Assembly (NCBI GenBank): GCA_022340245.1
Contig: JAJDOI010000016.1
Span: 1 to 64,000, forward strand
Direction of reading: 5' to 3'
DNA: 64,000 nt
From: Thiogranum sp.
GTDB taxonomy: Bacteria; Pseudomonadota; Gammaproteobacteria; DSM-19610
Shown one piece after another: positions 18,969 to 29,800 of this stretch; position 1 is the first letter of the stretch; every line of letters starts with the position of its first letter. A program made the position numbers and the translations under genes. A model generated the notes under the pieces. It was not told the DNA's origin and did no database searches. It was given only the letters and a program-made list of their open reading frames with translations.

Positions 18969-20093
18969 ATGAGCACCCCCGCCGCTTTCGCCGACACTGA
19001 TCTGCAGGCCACCATGCGATCCATCATTCAGCGCATCGCCACCGGCCCGGAACTGTCCAAGGACATTTCCGAGGAAGAAGCGCGTCTTGGCACCGCCGCC
19101 ATCTTCGAAGACAAGGTGGACCCGGTGCGCGCGGCGATCTTTTTTATCGCCCTGCGCATGAAACGCGAAACCGCCGAAGAAAATCGCGGCGTGCTGGATG
19201 CCATCCGCGACTACACCACCTGCGTCACCGCCAACGTCGACGAGGTGGTCGACCTGGCCGACCCCTATGACGGCTACAATCGCACCCTGCCCGCCTCGCC
19301 CTTCCTGCCGGCGCTGCTGGCCGCCTGCGGCGCGCCCACGGTATCCCATGGCCTGGACACGGTGGGCCCGAAATACGGCATCACCCACCGCCATGTGCTG
19401 GCTGCGGCGGGCGTACCCGTGGATCTCTCCACACAGGCTGCGGCCGATCGCCTGTCGAATCCCGAACTGGGCTGGACCTACGTCGACCAGGCGCAGTTCT
19501 GCCCCCGGCTGCACGACCTGGTGAGCCTGCGGCAGAAAATGATCAAACGCCCCGTGCTGACCACCGTCGAAGTCCTCGCCAAGCCCATCAGCGGCCGGCA
19601 GAAGACCCACTTCGTCACCGGCTATGTACACAAGCCCTACCCGCCGGTCTACGCCATGCTGGCGCGTCACGTGGGGTTCGATTCGGCGCTGATCGTGCGC
19701 GGCACCGAAGGCGGGGTGATCCCCTCGCTGCGCCAGGCAGGCAAGTACTTCGCCTACCACGACGGCGGCGAGGAAGTCGGGGTCGACGTCGACCCGGTGA
19801 GTATCGGCATCCGCCAGGAGTTGCGCGCCGTGCCGCTGCCCGACGATCTGCCCGAGGCGGAGCAGAGCGGCGACGACATCGCCCTGACGGTCAACGTCCG
19901 GGCCGCGGCCAAAGCCGCCGCCGATGCCGGCATGGCGGCGCTCGCCGGCGAGAAAGGCGGCGCCTACGATTCACTGGTGTATGCCGGTGCCCTGGTACTG
20001 CACCACCTGCGCAGACAGCCCGATCTCAACAGCGCCGCCGACCAGGTGCGCGCCGTACTGGATTCCGGCGCCGCCGCCGCGCGCGTCAAGTAA
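18969..20093 (+). CDS. Anthranilate phosphoribosyltransferase-family (TrpD2-like) protein
   Basis: Glycosyltransferase family 3 architecture: N-terminal 'ISEEEARLGTAAIFEDKVDPVRAAIFFIALRMKRET', 'GPKYGITHRHVLAAAGVP', 'LIVRGTEGGVIPSLRQ'. Confidence 0.78.
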   Translation: MSTPAAFADTDLQATMRSIIQRIATGPELSKDISEEEARLGTAAIFEDKVDPVRAAIFFIALRMKRETAEENRGVLDAIRDYTTCVTANVDEVVDLADPYDGYNRTLPASPFLPALLAACGAPTVSHGLDTVGPKYGITHRHVLAAAGVPVDLSTQAAADRLSNPELGWTYVDQAQFCPRLHDLVSLRQKMIKRPVLTTVEVLAKPISGRQKTHFVTGYVHKPYPPVYAMLARHVGFDSALIVRGTEGGVIPSLRQAGKYFAYHDGGEEVGVDVDPVSIGIRQELRAVPLPDDLPEAEQSGDDIALTVNVRAAAKAAADAGMAALAGEKGGAYDSLVYAGALVLHHLRRQPDLNSAADQVRAVLDSGAAAARVK

Positions 20094-20106
20094 TCGGGAG
20101 ACGCCC

Positions 20107-20421
20107 GTGGACGCACCTTTCGAAGCGGTGGCCGTTGAAGGCGAACTCGCGCCCGGCCAGATGAAAAAAATCCGGCCCGCAGGCCGTCGGCTGTTGCTGT
20201 GCAATGCCGAAGGCGACTACTACGCCGTCGACGAAATGTGCAGCCACGAAGACTATTCGCTGTCGCTGGGCTGTATCCATGGCAGGAAAATCAAGTGCTC
20301 GCTGCACGGCAGCTACTTCGACCTGGCCTCGGGCGAAGCGCTCGTCGAGCCCGCCGATGAACCCATCCGCACCTACCCGGTGAAAATCGACGCCGGGCGG
20401 ATCTGGGTGGATCCCACATAA
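20107..20421 (+). CDS. Rieske [2Fe-2S] ferredoxin-like protein
   Basis: 'MCSHEDYSLSLGCIHGRKIKCSLHGSYFDL' (CxH...CxxH); GTG start closely following the upstream CDS. Confidence 0.82.
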   Translation: MDAPFEAVAVEGELAPGQMKKIRPAGRRLLLCNAEGDYYAVDEMCSHEDYSLSLGCIHGRKIKCSLHGSYFDLASGEALVEPADEPIRTYPVKIDAGRIWVDPT

Positions 20422-20449
20422 AAAAACGCCTGCCCCTGGAGGCAGGCGT
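20420..20449 (-). terminator. Intrinsic terminator (minus-strand orientation)
   Basis: Minus strand ACGCCTGCC-TCCAGG-GGCAGGCGT followed by T-tract; 9-bp perfect stem. Confidence 0.7.
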
Positions 20450-20520
20450 CGGTAACACATCTGTCAAGTCCGGTTAGAAGAAGCCCGGCCCGACACCGAC
20501 CGGTGCCGTGCCAAAGGTGC

Positions 20521-21031
20521 TTACTTACCGGCTTTAATCAGCTTCTTCACGAAGTTGGTGTCATCGCTGTCGCTGCAGGTATTTCACCCCGCGACGGTGA
20601 CCATGTTCACCATGCTCATGGTCGTCCCTGACGCATGGCGGCGCAACCACATCCTTGAGGTCGATCAGCCAGGTCGCGTCACCCCGACCGTTGATCTCGT
20701 CGCCGGTGCTGTCGGGGTGCTGGACGTTGATAATGAACTGCGTCGGGTTAACCGGGCTGAAGATCATGCCGGTGTTCTCCGCACCCTTGACCTGCAGGCT
20801 CATGAAGTGGTCCATGGACTCCGCCACGCCGTCACCGTCGCTGTCGCGCAAAAACCAGACATCGCCACCGACATTGTCGGCATTGGGCTTGTCTTCCACG
20901 ACATTGAACCGGTTCATACCTTCTCCTGAATTCAAGGCTACGAGTAACGGGGTGGTAGTTCCTGTACGCGCATGCGTACGGCCATCCGGCGCCACGCAGG
21001 GTAAGGCGCGCGCTTGACTGTTTGGTGACAT
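20521..21031 (-). pseudogene. C-terminal remnant of a PhoX/DUF839-like phosphatase, frameshifted
   Basis: 'MNRFNVVEDKPNADNVGGDVWFLRDSDGDGVAESMDHFMSLQVKGAENTGMIFSPVNPTQFIINVQHPDSTGDE' resembles the C-terminus of DUF839 proteins; the frame stops at 20561 but the adjacent frame continues SDSDDTNFVKKLIKAGK* to 20521; no N-terminal part present. Confidence 0.6.
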
Positions 21032-21138
21032 CGCTGTGATTTTTTCGTTACCTCACAGCGGGCCGGTTTGTTCCGCAAGGCGCCAGGGACTACTATGACG
21101 CGGTTCACCATTGAATCGACGGGGCGCGCACTACAACC

Positions 21139-22749
21139 GTGAGAAGCATGTCAAACGAAAGGAAATGGGCAGGCGATGCCGCTGCAAAGCCGCGTGGTCC
21201 GGCCTCCGGCAGGCAACTCCCTGGAGCTGCCCTCGCCGTGTGCCTTTGCCTGGTGGCTTCCGCGCCGCTGACGGCCGGCGGCATCAGCGCCGAACAGTGG
21301 TACAGCAACGGCGAGCAGGCCGCGAAACAGGCCATGCAGCTCAAGCCAAATCGTCACAAGGCGCGCAACATTATCCTGTTCATCGGTGATGGCATGGGCG
21401 TGTCCACGGTAACCGCGGCGCGTATCCTGCAAGGCCAGCAACGCGGCGAAAGCGGTGAGGAAAACCTGCTCAGCTTCGAGCACTTCCCTTACCTGGCGCT
21501 GTCGAAAACCTACAACACCAATCAGCAGACGCCGGACTCGGCCGGCACCATGACGGCCATCATGACCGGTGAAAAGACCCTGGCCGGTGTGATAGCCATC
21601 GATAAGACGGCACGGCGCAACGATTGCAAAAGTGCGCGCGGACACGCTTTGCACACCCTGCTGGAACAGGCCGAACAGGCAGGCAGATCCACGGGCATTG
21701 TCACCACCACGCGTCTGACCCACGCCACCCCGGCGGCGACCTATGCGCACAGCCCGGAGCGCGAGTGGGAAGGCGACAGCGAGATGCCGCCCGAGGCCCT
21801 GGCCACGGGCTGCAAGGACATTGCCGCCCAGCTGATCGATTTCCCCTACGGCGACGGGCCCGACGTCGCCATGGGCGGGGGGCGGCGCTATTTCCAGCCA
21901 ACATCGGCCAACGACCCTGAAGCACCGGCAATGCACGGCACCCGCAAGGACGGGCGCGACCTGATCGCCGAATGGCTGGCAAATCGCAAAAACGCGGCCT
22001 ACGTCTGGAACGACGCGCAGCTGGAGGCGCTGGATGTCTCGCACACCGATCACCTGCTGGGGCTGTTCAACGCCTCGCACATGCACTACGAAGCCGACCG
22101 CAGCCAGGACGTGGGCGGCGAGCCCTCGCTCAGCGAAATGACCGCCCGGGCGATCGAGATCCTGCGCAGGAACCGGCGAGGCTATTTCCTCATGGTGGAG
22201 GCCGGGCGTATCGACCACGCCCACCACGCGGGCAATGCCTACCGCGCGCTGACCGACACCATCGAGCTGTCGCGCGCCGTGTCAACCGCGCGCGCCATGA
22301 CCAGCGCCAACGAGACGCTGATTATTGTCACGGCCGACCACAGTCATGCCTTTGCCATGGCGGGCTATGCCACGCGCGGCAACCCCATCCTGGGAAAGGT
22401 GGTCAGCAACGACGCGTTCGGCGAACCGGAAGCCAGGACAAAACTTGCCGAGGACGGCAAGCCATACACGACCCTGGGCTACCTCACGGGCCCTGGTTAC
22501 GCGTTTGACAAGGAGATGGTGCAGAGCAGCAAGCGGCGCAAGCCCGTCGCGGGGCGCGCGCAGGACCTCGGCGACATCGACACCACCGACCGCCGTTTCC
22601 ACCAGCAGTCTCTGGTGCCGCTGAAATCCGAAACCCACAGCGGTGAAGACGTGGCGGTATACGCCGACGGCCCGGGCGCCTACCTGGTGCACGGCGTGAT
22701 GGAGCAGAACGTCATCTACCACATCATGCGCCAGGCAATGGGTTTGTAG
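21139..22749 (+). CDS. Alkaline phosphatase (PhoA superfamily)
   Basis: 'NIILFIGDGMGVSTVTAARI', 'QTPDSAGTMTAIMTGEKT' (Ser nucleophile), 'VEAGRIDHAHHAGNA', 'VTADHSHAF', 'TETHSGEDVAVYADGP'-like C-terminus. Alternative ATG at 21148. Confidence 0.92.
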   Translation: MRSMSNERKWAGDAAAKPRGPASGRQLPGAALAVCLCLVASAPLTAGGISAEQWYSNGEQAAKQAMQLKPNRHKARNIILFIGDGMGVSTVTAARILQGQQRGESGEENLLSFEHFPYLALSKTYNTNQQTPDSAGTMTAIMTGEKTLAGVIAIDKTARRNDCKSARGHALHTLLEQAEQAGRSTGIVTTTRLTHATPAATYAHSPEREWEGDSEMPPEALATGCKDIAAQLIDFPYGDGPDVAMGGGRRYFQPTSANDPEAPAMHGTRKDGRDLIAEWLANRKNAAYVWNDAQLEALDVSHTDHLLGLFNASHMHYEADRSQDVGGEPSLSEMTARAIEILRRNRRGYFLMVEAGRIDHAHHAGNAYRALTDTIELSRAVSTARAMTSANETLIIVTADHSHAFAMAGYATRGNPILGKVVSNDAFGEPEARTKLAEDGKPYTTLGYLTGPGYAFDKEMVQSSKRRKPVAGRAQDLGDIDTTDRRFHQQSLVPLKSETHSGEDVAVYADGPGAYLVHGVMEQNVIYHIMRQAMGL

Positions 22750-22793
22750 AAGACCGAAGGCCGGATTGATCGGCCCGCCGTCCGCTGAATACC

Positions 22794-22933
22794 GTAGGTT
22801 GGGCTGAGCGTAGCGAAGCCCAACGGCGTCGCCGGGTAACCCGGGCACCTGAACCACCCGGGCAACCAGCATCTCTACGCGCCGCGTTTGTGGTGCAGTT
22901 GTGTTGGGCTTCGCTACGCTCAGCCCAACCTAC
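22794..22933. repeat. Paired inverted REP-like palindromes, locus 2
   Basis: TAGGTTGGGCTGAGCGTAGCGAAGCCCAACG (22794-22824) and GTTGGGCTTCGCTACGCTCAGCCCAACCTAC (22903-22933), exact reverse complements over the core. Confidence 0.9.
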
Positions 22934-22980
22934 CGCTGTCACCGAAAGGCGAAGGATTGATAACCCGTCTGGCAGGAACG

Positions 22981-24660
22981 CTAAAGGCGGGCTTTGATTT
23001 TTTCCGCCACCCGAAAGGCATTCGCATAGATGGTCCAAGTGTAAGGCACGCTGCCGCCGGTGGGCATGAAACTGCCATCGGTGACGTACAGGTTGTCGAC
23101 ATCGTGCGCGCGGCACTCGGCATCCAGTACCGAGGTCGCCGGATCCCGGCCGAAGCGGCAGCCGCCGGCCACCAGGTTCTGCGGTGGCGAACCGCTGATA
23201 CCCGAACGGATATTCTTCGCGCCCATCTTTGCCAGCACCGGTTTGACGCGCTGATCGATGTAGCGGCCCACCTTCAGATCGTGCTGGTGGTAGCCGATGC
23301 GTACCCGGGCCACGGGCGTGCCCCACTGGTCGCGCACGCTGTCATCCAGACCGACGAAACAGTTGTCCGTGGGCAGCCAGTCGCAGAAGATTTCGTAACG
23401 CAGATACTGCGCCGAGGTGAAGACCGACTTCAGACGCTGTTGCAGCGGTCGGCCCCACACCAGCCGGTCGTCGTCGCCCCACTTCCCGGACATCGCCCGG
23501 CCGATAGGGTTGGGATGGCTCAACAGGAAATCCACCGTACCGCCCTTGGCGCGCCCGCCGAAGGTCGTGTCGTCGATGGTGTACCACTCCTGCAGACCGC
23601 GGTTGACGAAGGGTCCGCGCGTCTTCAGCCCGTCGGCCAGCTTGCCGTCCAGATCGGCATAGATGAAATCGCCTGTGCCCGAGCCGCCCGCCGAGAACAA
23701 CAGGTTGCGGCCGACCTGCCCGTGGCGGTTGCCCAGTCCGTGCGGATGCTTCGGCCCGATCGAGCCCAACAGCAACCGGCTGCTTTCGATCGCCTGGCAG
23801 GCGACGACGAAAATTTTCGCTGTCACCGTCTGCGGTTTATCGTCGGCATCGAAATACTCCGCCGCGACCACCTTGCCCGTGGCGTCGCTTGCCAGCCTGT
23901 ACACCTTGGCGTGCGGGCGGATGTCACAGTGGCCGGTGCGCACCGCTCGGTCCAACAACGCCGCACGCGCACTGCCCTTGGCGCCCGAAGAACAGCCATA
24001 GCTGCCGCAATATCCGGAATACTCGCAACTGCGGCGCTGGTCTTTGGCTTGCGACAGTATGGCGCGCGGCGTCGGCAACGGATGCAGCCCTAGTGTGGTG
24101 CAGGCCGTATCGATATGAGTGGAGATGGGGTGCTCGCGCGTGGGAGGGTAAGGAAAATCCGCCGTCGAGCGCCGATCCGCAAAGGGGTGCTCCACAACCC
24201 GCCCGGAGATGCCCACCTCGGTTTCCGCCAGGGTGTAATAGGGTTCCAGGTCATCGTAACTGATCGGCCAGTCAGCGACGTTCGCGCCGTCAATCGGTCC
24301 GAACTCCGAGCGCAGGCGAAAGTCTACGGGCTTGAGGCGGTAGAAAAAACCGCTCATGAAGTTCGACGAGCCACCCACGCAGTTGCCGTTCCAGAAATCC
24401 CAGCCGGAATCCGACGTGGCCTCACCGACCCAGTCGCCGTCGGCATCCAGATCCTCGATCACGTGCTGTTCATCGGCAAGCTTCGGCGTATACACACTGC
24501 GCCGGCAACAGGCCAGCTCGTCCTTGAAGAAGTCCCGCTCCGTAAACCACGGCCCCTTCTCCAGCACCAGCACCGAGTACCCCGCAGCCGCGAGCATCCA
24601 GGCCACCGGCCCGCCACCCGCGCCACTGCCTATCACACAAACATCAAAGTCCCTCGCCAT
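22981..24660 (-). CDS. GMC-family FAD-dependent oxidoreductase/dehydrogenase
   Basis: 'DVCVIGSGAGGGPVAWMLAAAGYSVLVLEKG' FAD motif; 'GGSSNFMSGFF'; C-terminal 'NLYVTDGSFMPTGGSVPYTWTIYANAFRVAE'. Confidence 0.9.
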   Translation of the reverse strand: MARDFDVCVIGSGAGGGPVAWMLAAAGYSVLVLEKGPWFTERDFFKDELACCRRSVYTPKLADEQHVIEDLDADGDWVGEATSDSGWDFWNGNCVGGSSNFMSGFFYRLKPVDFRLRSEFGPIDGANVADWPISYDDLEPYYTLAETEVGISGRVVEHPFADRRSTADFPYPPTREHPISTHIDTACTTLGLHPLPTPRAILSQAKDQRRSCEYSGYCGSYGCSSGAKGSARAALLDRAVRTGHCDIRPHAKVYRLASDATGKVVAAEYFDADDKPQTVTAKIFVVACQAIESSRLLLGSIGPKHPHGLGNRHGQVGRNLLFSAGGSGTGDFIYADLDGKLADGLKTRGPFVNRGLQEWYTIDDTTFGGRAKGGTVDFLLSHPNPIGRAMSGKWGDDDRLVWGRPLQQRLKSVFTSAQYLRYEIFCDWLPTDNCFVGLDDSVRDQWGTPVARVRIGYHQHDLKVGRYIDQRVKPVLAKMGAKNIRSGISGSPPQNLVAGGCRFGRDPATSVLDAECRAHDVDNLYVTDGSFMPTGGSVPYTWTIYANAFRVAEKIKARL

Positions 24661-24662
24661 GT

Positions 24663-25271
24663 TCAGGTGGCCTTGCGGTGAAACGTCACGCGTTCACCGA
24701 GTCGGTACCAGGTCTTGTTCGGCGGCGGCGTCGGATACCCCGGCTGGTGCTCCAGCCACTGCCAACCGATCCCCTGCGGATTCCCGCCATAGACCGGATC
24801 CGCGAGCAAGGCCTCGAGCAGATACGTCAGCAGCAGCGACAACCAGTTGCGTCCCGCCCTGCTGTCCTCGATCCGGCGCAACACAATGTCACGCTGCTGT
24901 TCATCGAGCCCCGCAAACGGCCGCTGGTACTTGTCCTGTGTCAAGTCGTTCAACCAGCCGACACCGTTAACGATAAAGGTCCTGTCCTCACCGTCTGCAT
25001 CGGGATTTTCAATCGCATTGTGCAGGTAACGCAGCGCACCGATATCAACCGCGCCCGGCGCATCGGTGGCGGCGGGAAACAGGTGCTGCTGGACGGCGTT
25101 GAGCGTCATCCACGGATCTGCTGCGGACCAGGCACCAGTGTCCGGCGATTCACTCGCTGCCTCACGCAATGCCGCGAGCGCGGAGGCCGGGTAGACGGCC
25201 ATCAAGGCACCCAGACACGTCAGACGGTTCAGGAAAGTACGGCGGCCGATAGCGTCTTCGCGATCGCTCAT
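24663..25271 (-). CDS. Gluconate 2-dehydrogenase subunit 3-like protein with Tat-like signal
   Basis: 'GRRTFLNRLTCLGALMAVYPASALAAL' leader; 'FPAATDAPGAVDIGALRYLHNAI', 'VYGGNPQGIGWQWLEHQPGYPTPPP'; immediately upstream of the GMC gene. Confidence 0.78.
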   Translation of the reverse strand: MSDREDAIGRRTFLNRLTCLGALMAVYPASALAALREAASESPDTGAWSAADPWMTLNAVQQHLFPAATDAPGAVDIGALRYLHNAIENPDADGEDRTFIVNGVGWLNDLTQDKYQRPFAGLDEQQRDIVLRRIEDSRAGRNWLSLLLTYLLEALLADPVYGGNPQGIGWQWLEHQPGYPTPPPNKTWYRLGERVTFHRKAT

Positions 25272-25749
25272 GGCGATTTTCCTGTCTCTCCGAACTCGGA
25301 AAACTTCATTGCAGCAGTATCGCACCTGGTTTGCAACATTGCCGCCACCCTGTCCTGCGACAGTCCACCCCTACGCCGGCCGGGGTCGCGACCAGGGAAA
25401 TCGCCATCCGGCCCGCTAAGCCGACCATTGCCGGCGAATAGGCAAGGCGCCATACCCGGCATGCCGTCACCAGACGGGTCATCCATGTCCCGACGGGGGG
25501 TATGCCCTGCCCGCTGACGAGCGACCGGAAGTTACAGTGGCGCAACGCACGGCTTGCCATGATGTCGATGGTTCTCACGCTCCGGAAAAAACCCGCGACA
25601 GATTTATCTTTTCCCCGGGTACAGATCCGGGTGATAGAATGACACGTGACCCCGCGGTCCCTCAAAGGCCCGGAACTAGCGAAACCGGTGGCAGACTAAA
25701 TCCATCGGGGGCTGTACACCGGTACCATCGCGTCGTGCAAGGATACTCG

Positions 25750-26886
25750 ATGAAACAACAATACCTGCGTCCGGCACTACTCGGGGCAAGCCTTCTGCTG
25801 GCCGCCTGCAACGAGGCGACGCCCCAGAATCCCGGTATCCCGCCGCCTCCCGAAGTTGCCGTTATTGAAGTCCACCCACAATCCGTGCCGCTGAACCGCG
25901 AACTTGTCGGTCGCCTGGCGCCAACGCGGGTGGCGCAGGTACGGGCGCGGGTGGCGGGGATCATCCTCAAACGCGTTTACACGGAAGGCACCGACGTCAG
26001 GCAAGGTGATGTCCTGTACCTGATAGACCCTGCGCCCCTGAAAACGGCCCTGCACGCGCAGGAGGCCGCGCTCGCCAAGGCCCGGGCCGATGCGGTCAAT
26101 GCGGCGGCGACCGCCAAGCGCTATCGCGAACTGGCGACAAAAAAGCTGCTGGCGACGCAGGATCTGGATACCGCCCTGGCCACCGAACGCAGTACCGCGG
26201 CGGCGGTCAAGCAGGCACAGGCCGATGTGGAAAGCGCGCGCCTGGATCTGGGCTATGCCACCGTCACCGCCCCCATCGCCGGGCGGGCCGGCCGGGCGCT
26301 GGTCACCGAAGGCGCCCTCGTGGGGCAGGGCGAAGCGACGCAGCTCACCACCATCGAGCAGATCGATCCGATTTATGTGAACTTCAGCCAGTCGGTGTCC
26401 GAGCTGGGGCAATTGCGCAGTAACACGAGCAGCGACCACCCGGCGCAAGTGGATGTATCGCTGCCGGATGGCTCGCCGTATTCGCAGCCCGGTACGCTGG
26501 ATTTTTCCGATCTCGCTGTCGATCCCCTCACGGGCACCGTGTCATTGCGCGCGGTACTGCCCAATACCGAACGCACCCTGCTGCCGGGTATGTTCGTCAA
26601 CATCAAACTGACCACCGGCGTGCTCGACCACGCCTTCGTGCTACCGCAGGCCGCAGTGGCACGCGATGCCCAGGGCGCCTACGTCCTGGTTGTCGGTGCA
26701 GAGGGCAAGGTGGCGCAGCGGCGCATCGAAATTCACGGCATGACCCGTTCGCAGTGGATCGCCAAGGGCGCTCTGAACGACGGTGACAGGGTGATCGTGG
26801 AAGGACTGCAGAAGGTCCAGCCGGGCGCCGCTGCCAAGGCAGTGCCCGCGGGTGCGCCGGCCGGCGATCGCACGGCCAAACTCTGA
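25750..26886 (+). CDS. RND efflux periplasmic adaptor (lipoprotein, MexA/AcrA type)
   Basis: Lipobox 'LLLAACNE'; 'RVAQVRARVAGIILKRVYTEGTDVRQGDVLYLIDPAP', 'LGYATVTAPIAGRAGRALVTEGALVG'. Confidence 0.92.
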   Translation: MKQQYLRPALLGASLLLAACNEATPQNPGIPPPPEVAVIEVHPQSVPLNRELVGRLAPTRVAQVRARVAGIILKRVYTEGTDVRQGDVLYLIDPAPLKTALHAQEAALAKARADAVNAAATAKRYRELATKKLLATQDLDTALATERSTAAAVKQAQADVESARLDLGYATVTAPIAGRAGRALVTEGALVGQGEATQLTTIEQIDPIYVNFSQSVSELGQLRSNTSSDHPAQVDVSLPDGSPYSQPGTLDFSDLAVDPLTGTVSLRAVLPNTERTLLPGMFVNIKLTTGVLDHAFVLPQAAVARDAQGAYVLVVGAEGKVAQRRIEIHGMTRSQWIAKGALNDGDRVIVEGLQKVQPGAAAKAVPAGAPAGDRTAKL

Positions 26887-26898
26887 GGCGCCGCGGCG

Positions 26899-29800
26899 AT
26901 GCCACGTTTTTTCATCGACCGGCCCATCTTCGCCTGGGTGGTGGCCATCCTGATTACCCTCGCCGGTGCAGCCGCCATCTTCAACCTGCCGGTGTCGGCC
27001 TATCCACCGATCGCCCCGCCGCAGATCAGCATCAATGCAGTCTATCCTGGCGCCAGCGCCGAGGTGATCGAAAACAGCGTGACCGCGGTAATCGAGCAGC
27101 AGCTCACCGGCGTCGACAACCTGCTGTATTTCGATTCGACCTCACGCTCCAACGGTACCGCACAGATCACTCTGACTTTCCTCAGCGGCACCGATCCAGA
27201 TATCGCCCAGGTGCAGGTACAGAACCGACTCAGTATTGCGCAGCCGCGCCTGCCCGAGGAGGTGATACAGAACGGCATTACTGTGTCCAAGGCCAACAAC
27301 GACTTTCTCATGGTGGTGGCGCTGCGTTCCGGGGACCGTAGCCTCGACACCTATGCCCTGAACAATCTGATCGCCTCGCAGGTGCTCGATCCGATCCAGC
27401 GACTGCCCGGTGTGGGCGACGCGCACCTGTTCGGTGCCGCCTACGCCATGCGCATCTGGCTCAACCCCGACAAGCTGCGGGGCTACGGTCTGAGCGCCTC
27501 GCAGGCGCTGAACGCGGTGCGCAACCAGAATGTGCAGATTGCCGCAGGCTATGTCGGCGCCGAACCGGCTCCACCGGGACAGGGTTTCAGCGCATCAGTC
27601 AACGCCGCCAGTCGTTTTACCTCCCCCGAGCAGTTCCGCGACATCATTTTGCGCACCAACCCGGACGGCAGCAGCGTGCGCCTCAAAGACGTCGCGCGTA
27701 TCACTCTCGGGGCCGAGTCCTATGGTCATGACGTGCACCTCAACGGGGATCCCATCGCCGGCTTCGCCATCCTGCTCGCGCCAAATGCCAATGCCCTGCA
27801 GGTGGCCGCCGCCGTGCATGCCAAGATGAACGAACTGGACAAATACTTTCCACCCGGGGTGACCTGGCTGGTGCCTTATGACACCACGCAGTTTATCCGC
27901 ATCTCTATCCACGAGGTGCTCTATACGCTCGTCGAGGCGGTGGTGCTGGTGTTCCTGGTGATCCTGCTGTTCCTGCAGAATCTGCGCGCGACGCTGATCC
28001 CCACGCTGGTGGTGCCGGTGGCACTGACCAGCGCCTTCGGCGGCATGTATATGGCCGGCTTTTCCATCAATGTGCTCACACTCTTCGGCCTGGTGCTGGC
28101 CATCGGTCTGGTGGTGGATGACGCGATCGTGGTAGTGGAAAACGTGGAGCGCATCATGACCGAGGAAGGCCTGGCGCCGAAAGAGGCGACGCGCAAGGCC
28201 ATGGACCAGATCACCGGCGCGGTGATCGCCATGACCACGGTGCTGGCGGCCGTTTTCATCCCGATGGCGCTGGTTGGCGGCAGCGTAGGCGTGATCTACC
28301 GCCAGTTCTCCCTCACCATCGCCATCTCCATGGCCATTTCGGCGCTAATGGCGTTGAGCTTCACGCCAGCGCTTTGCGCGACCCTCCTCAAACCGGTGCA
28401 CAAAGAACCAAATCGCTTCTTCCGCGGATTCAACCGCCTGTATGGCGCTCTGACAAGCGGCTATCTGGCGCGCGTCGGTCAGTCGATTCGCCATACGCCG
28501 CGCTGGATGGCGGCCTTCGTGGTGCTCGTTGGTATAGCGCTGCTGTTGTTCAGCCGCCTGCCCAGCAGCTTTCTGCCTGAGGAGGACCAGGGTTACGCGC
28601 TGGTGGTGGTGCAGCTGCCGCCGGGCGCCAGTATGGAGCGCACCGGCGATGTGCTGCGGGACATGGAGACCATCATTCAGAAAAGCCCCGCGGTCGACCA
28701 GGTGCTGGATGTAGCCGGGTTCAGCTTCGTCGGTCAGGGCGAAAACGTGGGTCTTGGTTTCATCCGTCTCAAGGACTGGAGCAAGCGCCGCTCGGCGGAT
28801 GAACAGATCAATGCCTTCATCCGGTGGGCCAACGGCGCGCTGCAGGCTATCAAGGGCGCACGCATGTTCGTCATCAATCTGCCCACTGTTCGCGGTCTGG
28901 GCCGCTTCGGTGGTTTCGACTTCCGCCTTGAAGACCGCGCCGGACTGGGACACGACCGGTTGATGCAGGCTCGCAATATTCTGCTCGCCAAGGCCGCCAG
29001 CGAGCCGGTACTGTCGGGCGTGCGCCCCAACCAGCTGGAGGATGCACCCGAGCTGCACCTGCACGTCGACCGCGTGCAGGCACAGTCCATGGGCCTGTCA
29101 TTGCCGGATATCTATGACGCCATCCGCCTGATGCTGGCACCGGTGTACGCCAACGATTTCAACTACAAGGGCCGCGTGTTGAAAGTGCTGTTGCAGGCCG
29201 ACGCCGGCTACCGCAGCCGCGTCGAAGACCTGAGCCATTACTACATTCCCGCCAGCCGGGGTGGCCTCGACAACATGGTGCCGCTCAACAGCGTTGTGTC
29301 AACCAGCTGGACCATCGGACCACCGGCTGTCGATCACTACAACGGTCATCCCGCCGTCCAGATCAACGGGTCGGCCGCCCCGGGCCACAGCTCCGGGCAG
29401 GCCATGGACGCGATGCAGGGCATCGTCACGCAGGACCTGGGCCAGGGTATCGGCTATGAATGGTCGGGCCAGTCGCTGCAGGAGATCATCTCCAGTCAGC
29501 AGGCCCCCATCCTCTTCGCGCTGTCGCTGCTGGTGGTGTTCCTCGCGCTGGCCGCGCTCTACGAAAGCTGGTCGATCCCGGTGGCCGTCATGCTGGTGGT
29601 GCCGCTCGGCGTGCTGGGCGCGCTTACCTTCACCTGGTTGCGCGGTCTGGAGAACGATGTGTATTTCAAGGTCGGGCTCATCGCGGTGATCGGTCTGTCG
29701 GCCAAGAACGCCATCCTGATCATTGAGTTTGCCAACACCATGCGCCAGCAGGGCCGCGGCGTGCTCGATGCGACACTGGAGGCCTGCCGCCTGCGCTTTC

